Translations under genes and position numbers: made by a program
Notes under the pieces: generated by a model
What the model saw: the letters and a program-made list of their open reading frames with translations, nothing else
The model's database searches: none
What the model was told of the DNA's origin: nothing
Part shown: piece by piece, positions 1-7,475 of the stretch
Numbering within the stretch: position 1 is the first letter of the stretch
Layout: the number at the start of each line of letters is the position of its first letter
Assembly: GCF_014205135.1 (NCBI RefSeq)
Contig: NZ_JACHMY010000001.1
Coordinates: 310,001 to 374,000, forward strand
Source: Kribbella italica
Lineage (GTDB): Bacteria > Actinomycetota > Actinomycetes > Propionibacteriales > Kribbellaceae
DNA: 64,000 nucleotides
Direction: 5' to 3'

Positions 1-623
1 AGGGCGGCCCGGTGATTCGGGGCTGAGTCGACGTCGATCAGCTGGATCGGGCCGGCGTGGTCCGGCCAGCTGACGACCGCGGCGGGCTGGTCGGGTGGAG
101 TGACGACCAGCTTGGTGAGGTCGGTGCGGATTCCGTCGCCGGTGGCTTTGACCACGGCTTCCTTGCGGGTCCAGTACGTCGTGAACGCGGCCGGCTGATC
201 CGCGGCTGGGCGGCGTACGAGGTCGTCGGTCTCCGCCGAGGCGAGGCTCACGCGCGCCAGCGCGACCGCGTCGACGGCGGGGTTGACCAGCTCCACGTCC
301 AGGCCGATTGGTGTGGTCGGGTGGAAGGCGACGCCGACCAGGTCGCCGGAGTGGGTGATCGAGAGCTCGGCGCCCTCGGTGCGGACCTTGCCGTGGGGGC
401 GGCCGCAGTCGGGGCAGCGGCGGTCCAGGCGGATGCTTGCTGGGGGCAACTGTTGGCGGCGGGCGAGGAGGCGGCGGACGATGGTGCAGCCGAGCAGGAA
501 GCGGTTCTGGTCCTCCGTCCGTACGTACGCCGCCAAGCGCTCGCGTTCGGCTGGATCGAGGTCGGTGATCCATCGAGGGTCGATCGGCTGGGTGCTGAGG
601 CGGGCCCACCAGACCTCGATCAT
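1..623 (-). CDS. 4'-phosphopantetheinyl transferase (Sfp type), 3' end cut by window
   Basis: The product should transfer 4'-phosphopantetheine from CoA to a conserved Ser of carrier proteins (PKS, NRPS or fatty-acid ACP). In the minus frame I read the family signatures: an N-terminal segment GCTIVRRLLA, the central LSITHSGDLVGVAF, the metal-binding IGLDVELV and the hallmark WTRKEAVVKATGDG, all in the expected order. About 207 codons are present and the C-terminus runs off the window start. The ATG at 623 overlaps the stop of the upstream HxlR-peroxiredoxin gene as ATGA, so the two are probably translationally coupled. No carrier-protein or synthase gene lies nearby, so it may serve clusters elsewhere in the genome. 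Confidence 0.85.
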   Translation of the reverse strand, partial: MIEVWWARLSTQPIDPRWITDLDPAERERLAAYVRTEDQNRFLLGCTIVRRLLARRQQLPPASIRLDRRCPDCGRPHGKVRTEGAELSITHSGDLVGVAFHPTTPIGLDVELVNPAVDAVALARVSLASAETDDLVRRPAADQPAAFTTYWTRKEAVVKATGDGIRTDLTKLVVTPPDQPAAVVSWPDHAGPIQLIDVDSAPNHRAA

Positions 624-1480
624 GCGGTGTTCAACGCCCAGCTGACCGCGTCGGGGATGTCGGTGACCGGGTAGCGGACGGCGCGGATCACGCGGTCGGC
701 GCCGACCACGAGGACGAAGCGTTTGAGGCGTTCGAGGCCGCCGGAGCGGAAGGTCGGCAGGCGCAGCGAGGCCGTGAGCTGCAGGTCCGTGTCGGAGAGC
801 AGCGGGTGGGCGATCTGCTCCAGTTCGGCGAAGGCGCGCTGCTCGTCGGGGCGTTGGGTGCTCACGCCGTGGACCGTGATGCCTGCGGCGCGGAAGGCGT
901 CGTGGTGCTTGCTGAAGAGTCTGTTCTCGAGGGTGCAGCCGTGCGCGCCGGCGATGGTCGGCCATTCGTCCGGCAACGGCGTGGGGCGCCCGGTCGCGGG
1001 GAAGCCGAAGATGACCGTCGTCTCGGCCGACAGCACATCGACCAGTCCGCCAGTGGTTGCGGGAAGCAACAACTCGGCGGGGACCCGGTGCCCGACCAGC
1101 TCGTGAAGGCGCTGGGCGGGTGGCTCGGCGGCATCGTTGGTGCCGGTGAGTTCGCCGTCGCCGAGGAGCCAGCGATCGCCCCAGTCCTGCAGCGCCACGA
1201 GCACCGGGAGCAGCGCCCGGCCGCGTGGGGTCAGCCCGTAGGCGTACCGCGTCGGACGTTCCTGGTACGCCGTACGCTCGACGACCCCGCTGTCCATCAG
1301 CCCGACCAACCGCTCGGTCAGCACCTTGCGGGAGATGCGCAGCGAGTCGGCCAGCAGGTCGAAGCGGTCGAGCCCGCGGGCGAGGTCGCGCACGATCAGC
1401 AGCTCCCACGGGTCGCCGACGACCGCGAGCGACTGCGCCACCGCACAGTCCGGCTCGGGCGAGAAACTGCTCCGCCGCAC
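620..1480 (-). CDS. HxlR-type transcription factor fused to a peroxiredoxin-like domain
   Basis: A predicted 286-residue protein with two parts. Residues about 10-105 form an HxlR winged helix (CAVAQSLAVVGDPWELLIVR, then SRKVLTERLVGLMDSGVVER). Residues about 125-286 resemble AhpC/TSA-type thioredoxin-fold peroxidases: VIFGFPATGRPTPLP, then AGAHGCTLENRLF, which keeps the Cys of the BCP-like PGCT motif, then FVLVVGADRVIRAV. The GTG at 1480 was chosen because it follows an AGGGAGG ribosome site and starts just before the HTH; the reading frame is open further upstream but there it only shadows the MFS gene. HxlR proteins often sense quinones or electrophiles through Cys, so a redox-sensing repressor is inferred. 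It is divergent from the MFS gene with a palindrome between them. Confidence 0.8.
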   Translation of the reverse strand: MRRSSFSPEPDCAVAQSLAVVGDPWELLIVRDLARGLDRFDLLADSLRISRKVLTERLVGLMDSGVVERTAYQERPTRYAYGLTPRGRALLPVLVALQDWGDRWLLGDGELTGTNDAAEPPAQRLHELVGHRVPAELLLPATTGGLVDVLSAETTVIFGFPATGRPTPLPDEWPTIAGAHGCTLENRLFSKHHDAFRAAGITVHGVSTQRPDEQRAFAELEQIAHPLLSDTDLQLTASLRLPTFRSGGLERLKRFVLVVGADRVIRAVRYPVTDIPDAVSWALNTA

Positions 1481-1542
1481 CTGCTGCCTCCCTCGTCCCA
1501 ACCGCTCGCCGGCCGACGGCCGACCCGAATCCTGTTGCGCCC

Positions 1543-1564
1543 AACTTAGTCGGCCGAGTAAGTT
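1543..1564. promoter_or_regulatory. 22-bp near-perfect palindrome, candidate HxlR operator
   Basis: The arms are AACTTA and TAAGTT around the core GTCGGCCGAG; 20 of 22 positions are symmetric. It sits in the 111-bp divergent gap between the HxlR-peroxiredoxin gene and the MFS gene, 28 bp upstream of the MFS ATG. Regulator identity is inferred from position. Confidence 0.6.
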
Positions 1565-1591
1565 CCCGCCAGGAACTCTCAAGGGGTGAGC

Positions 1592-2788
1592 ATGAACTTC
1601 TGGCGCCGGATCGCCGATCTCCCCGGCTGGCTCAAAGCGGTGATGCTGGGGCAGTTGGTCAGCTCGGCCGGCGCGCTGGCCTGGATCTACCTGACCCTCT
1701 ACCTCGTCGACGACCGCGGCATGAGCGCCCAGCAGGCCGGGTTCGCCGCAGCGGCGTACGGCCTGGGCCTGCTCGGCGGCAATCTCGGCGGCGGCTGGAT
1801 CGGCGACCGGTTCGGCCTGCGGACAGCGGCGATCGGCAGCCAGCTGACCTGGGCGGCGGCCTGCCTGGCGATGCCGGTCGTCCCCAACAGCGGCCTGGCC
1901 GTCACAGCCGTCATCGCCGGGCTGTGCGGGGGAGCGAGCCGCCCGAACCTCAGTGCCCTCGTCGCGACCGCGATGCCGGCTGACCGACGCCGCGAAGGGA
2001 TCGCGCTGTCGCGGACCGCCAGCAACGCCGGGTTCACCATCGGCCCGCCGCTGGGCGGCCTGCTGGCGGCGTACGACTTCTCGCTGGTCTTCGTGGTCGA
2101 CGCGGTGAGCAGTCTGGTCCTGGCGGTGGTGGTCTGGCGTTGGGTCCCGCCTGCGACCCGAGTCGTCGTCAAGCAGGCCCACGGCGTCTGGCGGGCGCTG
2201 AGGCAGGACAGGCCGACCGTCGTACTGCTCGCTGCGATCGTCGTGGTCGACACGGCGTACCGGCAGCTCTTCGCGACCATGCCGCTGCTGCTGAGGGACG
2301 CCGGCTCGCCTGCGGTCGCGTACGGCGTACTGATCGGGCTGAGCTCGGTAGTGATCGTCCTGCTCGAGGCGCCGCTAGCAGTACGGCTTGCAGGTCACCA
2401 GGCTCGACGTGTGATCGCAGCGGGCTTCCTGCTCGTTGGACTGGGTCTGGCCGTGCTGGGAGTGTGGCCGGCGCTGGTAGGCGCCGCTATGGCAGTAGCG
2501 GTGATCACTGCCGGGGAGATGCTCTACAAGCCGACTGCGACTGCCCACGTGGCCGACGCCGCGCCAGAGGGGATGGTCGGCCGCTACAGCAGCCTGTACG
2601 CCGCTGCGTCGATCAGCGGGATGTTCCTGGCGCCGGCACTCGGCGGTACGGCGTACGAGCACGTGCCGGCGCTCCTCTACCCGGCGGCCGCCGTACTGGC
2701 TCTGGCAGCGGCCGCGGCCGTCACTGCGGCAGGGGAGCGGGCCGTGCTTCCCAGCGGGTCGACAGGACGACCGTCGTCCGGGTCCTGA
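1592..2788 (+). CDS. MFS transporter (drug-efflux type)
   Basis: A 398-residue integral membrane protein with about 12 hydrophobic segments and the MFS motif A between TM2 and TM3 (GGWIGDRFGLR). The ATG at 1592 is preferred over the GTG at 1586 because the AAGGGG ribosome site overlaps that GTG and is correctly spaced for the ATG. It probably exports small toxic compounds; substrate unknown. It is divergent from the HxlR-peroxiredoxin gene and likely controlled by it through the intervening palindrome. Its last 68 bp overlap, tail to tail, the 3' end of the Lrp-family gene. Confidence 0.85.
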   Translation: MNFWRRIADLPGWLKAVMLGQLVSSAGALAWIYLTLYLVDDRGMSAQQAGFAAAAYGLGLLGGNLGGGWIGDRFGLRTAAIGSQLTWAAACLAMPVVPNSGLAVTAVIAGLCGGASRPNLSALVATAMPADRRREGIALSRTASNAGFTIGPPLGGLLAAYDFSLVFVVDAVSSLVLAVVVWRWVPPATRVVVKQAHGVWRALRQDRPTVVLLAAIVVVDTAYRQLFATMPLLLRDAGSPAVAYGVLIGLSSVVIVLLEAPLAVRLAGHQARRVIAAGFLLVGLGLAVLGVWPALVGAAMAVAVITAGEMLYKPTATAHVADAAPEGMVGRYSSLYAAASISGMFLAPALGGTAYEHVPALLYPAAAVLALAAAAAVTAAGERAVLPSGSTGRPSSGS

Positions 2789-3170
2789 CCACGCCGTTGA
2801 CCCGGCGGAGCTGGCCGACGACCGCCTCGAGCTGGGTGACGTCGGCGACGCGCACTTTGACCACCAGCTCCTGGTCCCCGGCCACGAACCAGCAGTCCTC
2901 GACGGCCTCGATCTCGCGGACGCCCTCGACGATGTCGTCGGTCTCCACGTCGTCGCGCTGGAACAGCCCGATCAGCGCGCTCGTGCCGAGCCCGACCTGG
3001 TCCGGGGCGACCACCGCGCGGTAGCCGAGCAGGACGCCGCGCTCCTCGAGCCGCTTCACCCGCTCCTGGACGCTCGGCCCGGACAGCCCGACGACCCGCC
3101 CGAGCTCGGCCCAGCTGGACCGCCCGTTGGCCCGCAGCGCCTCGACCAGCTGTCGATCGATAACATCCAT
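2721..3170 (-). CDS. Lrp/AsnC family transcriptional regulator
   Basis: A 149-residue protein with the N-terminal AsnC HTH (RQLVEALRANGRSSWAELG, then LSGPSVQERVKRLEERGVL) and a C-terminal RAM/effector domain (VEDCWFVAGDQELVVKVRV). Start ATG 3170 has a GGAGG site five bases upstream, which decides against the longer open frame. Such proteins bind amino acids as octamers and regulate adjacent metabolism or transport genes. The gene is divergent from the 39-codon ORF at 3311, and the 13-bp palindrome at 3243-3255 between them is a plausible binding site. Confidence 0.9.
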   Translation of the reverse strand: MDVIDRQLVEALRANGRSSWAELGRVVGLSGPSVQERVKRLEERGVLLGYRAVVAPDQVGLGTSALIGLFQRDDVETDDIVEGVREIEAVEDCWFVAGDQELVVKVRVADVTQLEAVVGQLRRVNGVVRTRTTVVLSTRWEARPAPLPQ

Positions 3171-3242
3171 GAATCCTCCCGTTAACCACAGATTCGTAGG
3201 GAGATCGTCTGATCTGCCTTTAATTCGTTTGTGTTCGCCGAG

Positions 3243-3255
3243 TGTACGGCGTACA
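3243..3255. promoter_or_regulatory. 13-bp palindrome TGTACGGCGTACA
   Basis: Perfect palindrome around a central G in the gap between the divergent Lrp gene and the small 39-aa gene, just upstream of a TTGACT box at 3259. It could be an Lrp site, but it is also an instance of the very common GTACGCC word of this genome. Confidence 0.35.
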
Positions 3256-3310
3256 ATTTTGACTAGTCGGAGATGCCCCTCCGACATCACCACTACCCCG
3301 TGAAGGAATC

Positions 3311-3430
3311 ATGATCACCCCCGAAGTCGCCCGTGCCCACATCTACGAGCTCCGTCGCGTCGCCGAGCTGCACAACCGTGTCGCCTCGCGCCCGTCGGCT
3401 CTGCGCCGGCTGCTGACCCGCAAGCACTGA
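3311..3430 (+). CDS. 39-aa small basic protein, function unknown
   Basis: ATG at 3311 follows GAAGGAATC with good spacing. The product begins MITPEVARAHIYELRRVAEL and ends LRRLLTRKH; it is helix-prone and Arg-rich. Third codon positions are strongly G/C, as in neighbouring real genes. A 7-bp hairpin (3266-3285) lies in its leader and a strong terminator hairpin follows the stop, so it looks like a self-contained transcription unit divergent from the Lrp gene. I do not recognise a function. Confidence 0.65.
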   Translation: MITPEVARAHIYELRRVAELHNRVASRPSALRRLLTRKH

Positions 3431-3438
3431 GCTCCATC

Positions 3439-3480
3439 GCGCGACCGGCAGGCCCCGTGGGGCCGACCGGTCGCGCTTCT
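3439..3480 (+). terminator. Hairpin terminator after the 39-aa gene
   Basis: Ten-base arms GCGCGACCGG (3439-3448) and CCGGTCGCGC (3467-3476) enclose a second stem GGCCCC/GGGGCC; a short TTCTT follows. Confidence 0.75.
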
Positions 3481-3509
3481 TGGGGGTGGGGCGAGATAGG
3501 CTCTACCCC

Positions 3510-3668
3510 ATGGCTCTTCAACTCCTGCCCCAGCTGGCGCCGCTGTCCGAAGCCGCCGGCGAGGCGTCGCACATCTCGCCGTGGTGGTACGGCGGGTTCG
3601 CCCTGTTCGTGCTGGTCGCGCTGCTGGCGCTGACCGTGATCATGGGCAAGGGCCGGCCGCACAGCTGA
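3510..3668 (+). CDS. Small single-pass membrane protein upstream of nadD
   Basis: A 52-residue product with one clear transmembrane helix (residues about 28-46, GGFALFVLVALLALTVIMGK) and a short charged tail GKGRPHS. The ATG at 3510 has only a weak ribosome site. Small one-helix proteins with a similar tail occur just before nadD in other actinobacteria, as I recall, which supports a real gene. Function unknown. It is 18 bp upstream of nadD and probably co-transcribed. Confidence 0.65.
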   Translation: MALQLLPQLAPLSEAAGEASHISPWWYGGFALFVLVALLALTVIMGKGRPHS

Positions 3669-3686
3669 GCGGCGGATCGAGCTGAC

Positions 3687-4298
3687 GTGAACTCCCCGGA
3701 GCGGGTCCGGCGCCTCGGCGTCATGGGCGGAACGTTCGACCCGATCCACCACGGCCACCTGGTGGCCGCCAGCGAGGTGCAGGCGTACTTCGACCTGGAC
3801 GAGGTGATCTTCGTCCCGACCGGCCAGCCCTGGCAGAAGACCGACCGGGCCGTCTCGCCGCCCGAGGACCGGTACCTGATGACGGTGATCGCGACCGCCT
3901 CGAACCCCCGGTTCTCGGTCAGCCGGGTGGACATCGACCGGCCCGGGCCGACGTACACGATCGACACCCTGCGCGACCTGTCCCGGCTCTACCCCGACGC
4001 CGAGCTGTTCTTCATCACCGGCGCCGACGCGCTGGCCCAGATCCTGACCTGGCGCGACGTCGACGAGATGTTCAAACTGGCCCAGTTCGTGGGCTGCACC
4101 CGGCCGGGGACCGAGGCGACCGAGCTCCCGCTCGACCGGCTCCCGATGGACCGGATCACCCTGCTCGAGGTGCCCGCGCTGGCCATCTCGTCGACCGAGT
4201 GCCGCGCCCGGGTCGCCAAGGGCAACCCGACCTGGTACCTGGTCCCGGACGGAATCGTCCAGTACATCGCCAAGCGCGACCTCTACACCAACCACTAG
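3687..4298 (+). CDS. nadD: Nicotinate-nucleotide adenylyltransferase
   Basis: Converts nicotinate mononucleotide and ATP to deamido-NAD in NAD biosynthesis, in the cytoplasm. The 203-residue product shows the nucleotidyltransferase signature [12 protein letters not shown] near residue 14, the substrate loop VPTGQPWQK, and the C-terminal ISSTECR motif that binds ATP phosphates. Length matches the family. GTG 3687 was chosen because it places the Rossmann strand at the usual distance from the N-terminus; the upstream ribosome site is weak. It is followed after 10 bp by rsfS, the usual actinobacterial order. Confidence 0.95.
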   Translation: MNSPERVRRLGVMGGTFDPIHHGHLVAASEVQAYFDLDEVIFVPTGQPWQKTDRAVSPPEDRYLMTVIATASNPRFSVSRVDIDRPGPTYTIDTLRDLSRLYPDAELFFITGADALAQILTWRDVDEMFKLAQFVGCTRPGTEATELPLDRLPMDRITLLEVPALAISSTECRARVAKGNPTWYLVPDGIVQYIAKRDLYTNH

Positions 4299-4308
4299 AA
4301 GGAACTTC

Positions 4309-4692
4309 ATGCCAGCCTCCGAACGTGCCGTCGAGCTGCTCACCGCGGCAGCCGAGGCAGCCCACGACAAGAAGGCCGAGAACGTGCTCGCGTTCGACGT
4401 CTCCGAGCAGCTCGCGATCACCGACGCGTTCCTGGTCGCCTCGGCGTCCAACGACCGCCAGGTCCGCGCGATCGTCGACGCGATCGAGGACAAGCTGCGC
4501 GAGGACTTCGACGCCAAGCCGGTCCGCCGCGAGGGCGCCCGCGAGGGCCGCTGGGTGCTGCTGGACTACCTGGAGATCGTCATCCACGTCCAGCACAACG
4601 AGGAGCGCAGCTTCTACTCCCTCGAGCGGCTGTGGCGCGACTGCCCGGTGATCCCGCTGCCGTCGCCGGTGCCGGGCGCGCCGACGGACTGA
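4309..4692 (+). CDS. rsfS: Ribosomal silencing factor RsfS
   Basis: A 127-residue RsfS/Iojap-family protein that binds ribosomal protein L14 and blocks subunit joining when nutrients are scarce. Family segments are visible: ENVLAFDVSEQLAITDAFLV, SNDRQVRAIVDAIED, REGAREGRWVLLDY and the terminal IVIHVQHNEERSFYSLERLW. The ATG follows AGAAGGAACTTC, ten bases after the nadD stop, so the two form an operon. Confidence 0.95.
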   Translation: MPASERAVELLTAAAEAAHDKKAENVLAFDVSEQLAITDAFLVASASNDRQVRAIVDAIEDKLREDFDAKPVRREGAREGRWVLLDYLEIVIHVQHNEERSFYSLERLWRDCPVIPLPSPVPGAPTD

Positions 4693-4831
4693 CTTTGCTG
4701 GTACGCCGTACGGCGGGCGTTCGCTCGGCGTACGGCGTCGAGCTGTGCAGCGGGTGTTGGCTCGCCGTACTGAACTGAACACTTGATTCGGGGTCGCCCG
4801 GTCGGCTCCGCTACTCCCGGGAGTATGGGTT

Positions 4832-5479
4832 ATGACTGCAGGACGCCTGATCGTCTGGCGCCACGGCCGCACCGAGTGGAACCTCCAGGACAAGGTCCAG
4901 GGCCAGGCCGACATCCCCCTGGACGAGGTCGGCGTCGAGCAGGCCCGCGCGGCCGCGGCGCGCCTCGCGTCCCTCGCGCCGACCCGCCTGATCGCCAGCG
5001 ACCTCCAGCGCGCCGCCTCCACCGCGGCCGAGCTGGCAGCGCTGACCGGCCTCACGGTCGAGTACGACAAGTCCCTCCGCGAGATCGACGTCGACGACTG
5101 GGCCGGCCTCACCATGGCCGAACTCGCCGACATGAACCCCGAGGCCGCCGCCCGCATCCGAGCCGGCGAACCCCAACGCCGCGGCACGGCCGGCGAAACC
5201 GTAGAAGAGGTAGCAGCCCGCTTCGCCCCCGCCCTCCAGCGCGCCGTAGAGGACGCAGACCCCGCCGACACCGTCGTGGTCGCCACCCACGGCCTGGCCG
5301 CCCGAGTAGGCGTCTGCCTCTTCCTGGGCATCCCCCAGGCCCACTGGCCCGCCTTCGGCGGCCTCTCCAACTGCAACTGGATCTCCCTCCTCCCCAGCCG
5401 CAACAACAACTGGCGCATTGAGGAATGGAACGCCGGCTCCCTCCCGGAGCCCGTCATGAGCGACGACCCGCAGCAGTAG
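4832..5479 (+). CDS. gpgP: Histidine phosphatase, GpgP-like
   Basis: A 215-residue phosphoglycerate-mutase-fold phosphatase. The catalytic RHG motif is in LIVWRHGRTEWN (residues 6-17) and the second His in VVVATHGLAARVG. Its place after nadD-rsfS matches the mycobacterial glucosyl-3-phosphoglycerate phosphatase gene, which acts in methylglucose lipopolysaccharide synthesis; the specific substrate here is inferred from synteny. GGGAG lies about nine bases before the ATG. Codon choice drifts along the gene: the first half uses GTC/GAG/CGC, the second half brings in GTA, GAA, GCA and CGA. A strong hairpin follows the stop. Confidence 0.8.
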   Translation: MTAGRLIVWRHGRTEWNLQDKVQGQADIPLDEVGVEQARAAAARLASLAPTRLIASDLQRAASTAAELAALTGLTVEYDKSLREIDVDDWAGLTMAELADMNPEAAARIRAGEPQRRGTAGETVEEVAARFAPALQRAVEDADPADTVVVATHGLAARVGVCLFLGIPQAHWPAFGGLSNCNWISLLPSRNNNWRIEEWNAGSLPEPVMSDDPQQ

Positions 5480-5489
5480 CCGTCCACAA

Positions 5490-5512
5490 GACCGCGCCCC
5501 CAGGGCGCGGTC
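5490..5512 (+). terminator. Hairpin after gpgP
   Basis: Perfect 10-bp stem GACCGCGCCC/GGGCGCGGTC with a 3-nt loop, starting ten bases after the stop. There is no T tract, as is common in actinobacteria. Confidence 0.7.
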
Positions 5513-5514
5513 GA

Positions 5515-5685
5515 GTACGCCGGGCAGCTGCTCGTACGCCGGGCAGCTGCTCGTACGCCGGGCAGCTGCTCGTACGCCGGGCAGCTGCTCGTACGCCGGG
5601 CAGCTGCTCGTACGCCGGGCAGCTGCTCGTACGCCGGGCAGCTGCTCGTACGCCGGGCAGCTGCTCGTACGCCGGGCAGCAGCTC
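5515..5685. repeat. Tandem repeat, 9 x 19 bp
   Basis: Nine head-to-tail copies of GTACGCCGGGCAGCTGCTC. The first eight are identical and the ninth differs by one T-to-A change; a truncated tenth copy begins at 5686. Each unit holds the palindromes GTAC and GCAGCTGC. It lies between the gpgP terminator and tRNA-Ala. Because 19 is not divisible by three, all frames stay open and give repetitive peptides; none has a ribosome site, so I treat it as non-coding. The remaining 147 bp up to the tRNA hold nothing I recognise. Confidence 0.97.
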
Positions 5686-5832
5686 GTACGGGCGAGCCTT
5701 GCCTCCGCGCTACCGCAACCACCTCTCCACTCCCTGCCACAACACCCGTGTCTCTCGTCACCTCCACCCCCACGGGAACCGATTTTTCTTTGAGGCCCCT
5801 CTTCCGCTAAGCTTTCGGAGTCGCAAGAACGC

Positions 5833-5905
5833 GGGGCTTTGGCGCAGTTGGTAGCGCGCTTCCATGGCATGGAAGAGGTCAGGGGTTCGAATCCCCTAAG
5901 CTCCA
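5833..5905 (+). tRNA. tRNA-Ala(GGC)
   Basis: Cloverleaf: acceptor GGGGCTT pairs with AAGCTCC and contains the G3:U70 wobble that identifies alanine tRNAs. D arm GGCGCAGTTGGTAGCGC is followed by anticodon stem CTTCC/GGAAG with loop ATGGCAT (anticodon GGC, reads GCC), then T arm AGGGGTTCGAATCCCCT and discriminator A. The 73-nt gene does not encode CCA (CCG follows). Confidence 0.97.
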
Positions 5906-5913
5906 CCGCAGGT

Positions 5914-5953
5914 CAGAGGCCCTTTCCCGGTTGGGAAAGGGCCTCTGTTTTTT
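5914..5953 (+). terminator. Intrinsic terminator of tRNA-Ala
   Basis: Perfect 15-bp stem (CAGAGGCCCTTTCCC at 5914-5928, complement at 5933-5947), loop GGTT, then six T. Confidence 0.95.
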
Positions 5954-6144
5954 GACCCGGGAAGCTGGCCGGGAGGCTACGGCTCCTCGCCGGCTTCAAC
6001 GCCGCTCCTCGACAGCGTCCTCAGCGCCGGCCACGCGAAGTACGGGTGCGGTACGGGCAGAGACACGTCGGCGACAACTCGTACCGTCGCGACAATCCAG
6101 CGGGCGGGCGCGAGCCGGCTCGGGACATCTCTCTCGGAGGACTG

Positions 6145-6522
6145 ATGAAGGCACGTGCACTGGGGGCACTCGTAGGAGGCGCCGTGATGCTGAGCGGGTT
6201 GCTGGTGGCAACTCCAGCGCAGGCCGCCACGGCGTCGGTGACCTCGCCGGACGGCGGGGCGTTGGGGCAGGTGGCCGTCGCGGCGAGCGGGAACTACACC
6301 CTGATCGTCAAAGACAAGAGCTGTGACGCGCGAGGGGCGGTGCTGCACTTCAAGATCACTGGCGTCTGGAGCAAGGTCTCGGACAGCAGTTGCCATGGAG
6401 GCGCAGTCACCCGCGGCCCCATCGCGGCGGGTCACGGCCTCCGGATCGACTTCTACGTGTGCAACACGAACACGCGCACCGGCTACAAGAGCTGCTCGTC
6501 GACGAAGCGCGTCACCACCTGA
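6145..6522 (+). CDS. Small secreted protein, four cysteines, unknown function
   Basis: ATG 6145 follows CGGAGGACTG, a strong ribosome site, and begins a classical Sec signal peptide (MKARALGALVGGAVMLSGLL... cleaved after AQA near residue 28). The open frame extends upstream, but those residues precede the signal and lack a ribosome site. The mature part of about 97 residues has four Cys, which could form two disulfides, and ends CSSTKRVTT. I do not recognise a family. It stands alone between the tRNA terminator and a convergent GNAT gene. Confidence 0.75.
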   Translation: MKARALGALVGGAVMLSGLLVATPAQAATASVTSPDGGALGQVAVAASGNYTLIVKDKSCDARGAVLHFKITGVWSKVSDSSCHGGAVTRGPIAAGHGLRIDFYVCNTNTRTGYKSCSSTKRVTT

Positions 6523-6648
6523 GCAACGCGACACCCGGAGTCGCAACGTGCTGCCCGGTCCGCGCGCTCGCTGAGTTCCTGGGCGCGAATGCTGCCTTGG
6601 GGGCCCCGCGTGTCCCCGCTTGACAGGCAGGTTCCGTCCGCGGGGCTG

Positions 6649-7314
6649 TCATCGGCGGAGGGTATGTCGGACCCAGACGTTGGGTTCGACGTACACGGCG
6701 TAGTTGGAGGCGAGGTCGCAGTGCACCGTGGTCAGGGCGCCTGGTACTTCGACAGGGCCGGTCTGGTCGAACGGGAGTCCGGTCCAGGTTCTCCAGTCCT
6801 CCAGGGTTCCTGAGACCAGCCAGGATGTGGGCGCCGTGCCGACAATCTCGCCGCCGGCTCTGACGTGGGTTCTGAGCCATGGGTCGGAGGGCAGGCCGTC
6901 TTCGCGGGTCCGGTCGGCGTACTCGGGCATAGGAGTGAGTGGCTCGAGATGCTTGTGACTTGGGCGCACGGGTGCGAGGAGGCCGGTCAGATCCAGGTTG
7001 GCAGCCGCATCACGCAGTACGGCGAGCATCAGGCCTGCCAGTCCCTGACCTTGGAAGTCTTTGCTGACGCTGATGTTGAGCGCGCAGGCGACGTTCGGTA
7101 CGACGCTGTGGCGGGCATCGGCGTAGGCCCAGACGACTGCTTGCTCCCAACCACCGGCAGGTAGTTGTTCGCGTCCTCGACCGCCGAATTCCAGTTGCAC
7201 CGCTTGTGCGTCCGCTACAGGTGACCCGTCCTCCGTGGTCGCAATCAAACAGGTCGTCGGGAAGGCCTCGAGGGTCTGCCAGAAGTAGGCCTCGGAGATC
7301 CGGTTGTGGCGCAT
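6649..7314 (-). CDS. GNAT-family N-acetyltransferase-like protein (5' end probably broken)
   Basis: 221 residues from ATG 7314 (GGAG seven bases upstream). The acetyl-CoA signature region reads VSKDFQGQGLAGLMLAVLRD, resembling the GNAT Q/RxxGxG/A loop. Upstream of this ATG the same frame continues with protein-like, G/C-ending codons (ITTIAQRPEFAGAAIDVGGW), then meets TAG at 7386-7384, and beyond it the frame reads MKHLLPSGHRV from an ATG at 7419. The original gene may therefore have started at 7419 and been cut by an amber codon, leaving a reinitiated shorter protein. Substrate unknown. Confidence 0.6.
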   Translation of the reverse strand: MRHNRISEAYFWQTLEAFPTTCLIATTEDGSPVADAQAVQLEFGGRGREQLPAGGWEQAVVWAYADARHSVVPNVACALNISVSKDFQGQGLAGLMLAVLRDAAANLDLTGLLAPVRPSHKHLEPLTPMPEYADRTREDGLPSDPWLRTHVRAGGEIVGTAPTSWLVSGTLEDWRTWTGLPFDQTGPVEVPGALTTVHCDLASNYAVYVEPNVWVRHTLRR

Positions 7315-7475
7315 GAACTCACTCCAGCCACCGACGTCGATCGCAGCTCCCGCGAACTCCGGCCGCTGCGCGATCGTGGTGATCTAGACCCGGTGGCCGG
7401 ATGGGAGGAGGTGCTTCATACCGGCATCGTCGCAGTTCGACGGAGTCGGTGAAGAAGCGTTTGTCCGGCTGCCGG

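Noticed and set aside
4693..4831. GTACGCCGTACGGCG / GGCGTACGGCG repeats before gpgP as possible operator
   Set aside because: The same word is scattered throughout the window, so position alone is not evidence of regulation.
5425..5906. Several open frames on both strands across the 19-bp repeats giving repetitive peptides
   Set aside because: They arise because the repeat unit has no stop in any frame; none has a ribosome site or similarity.
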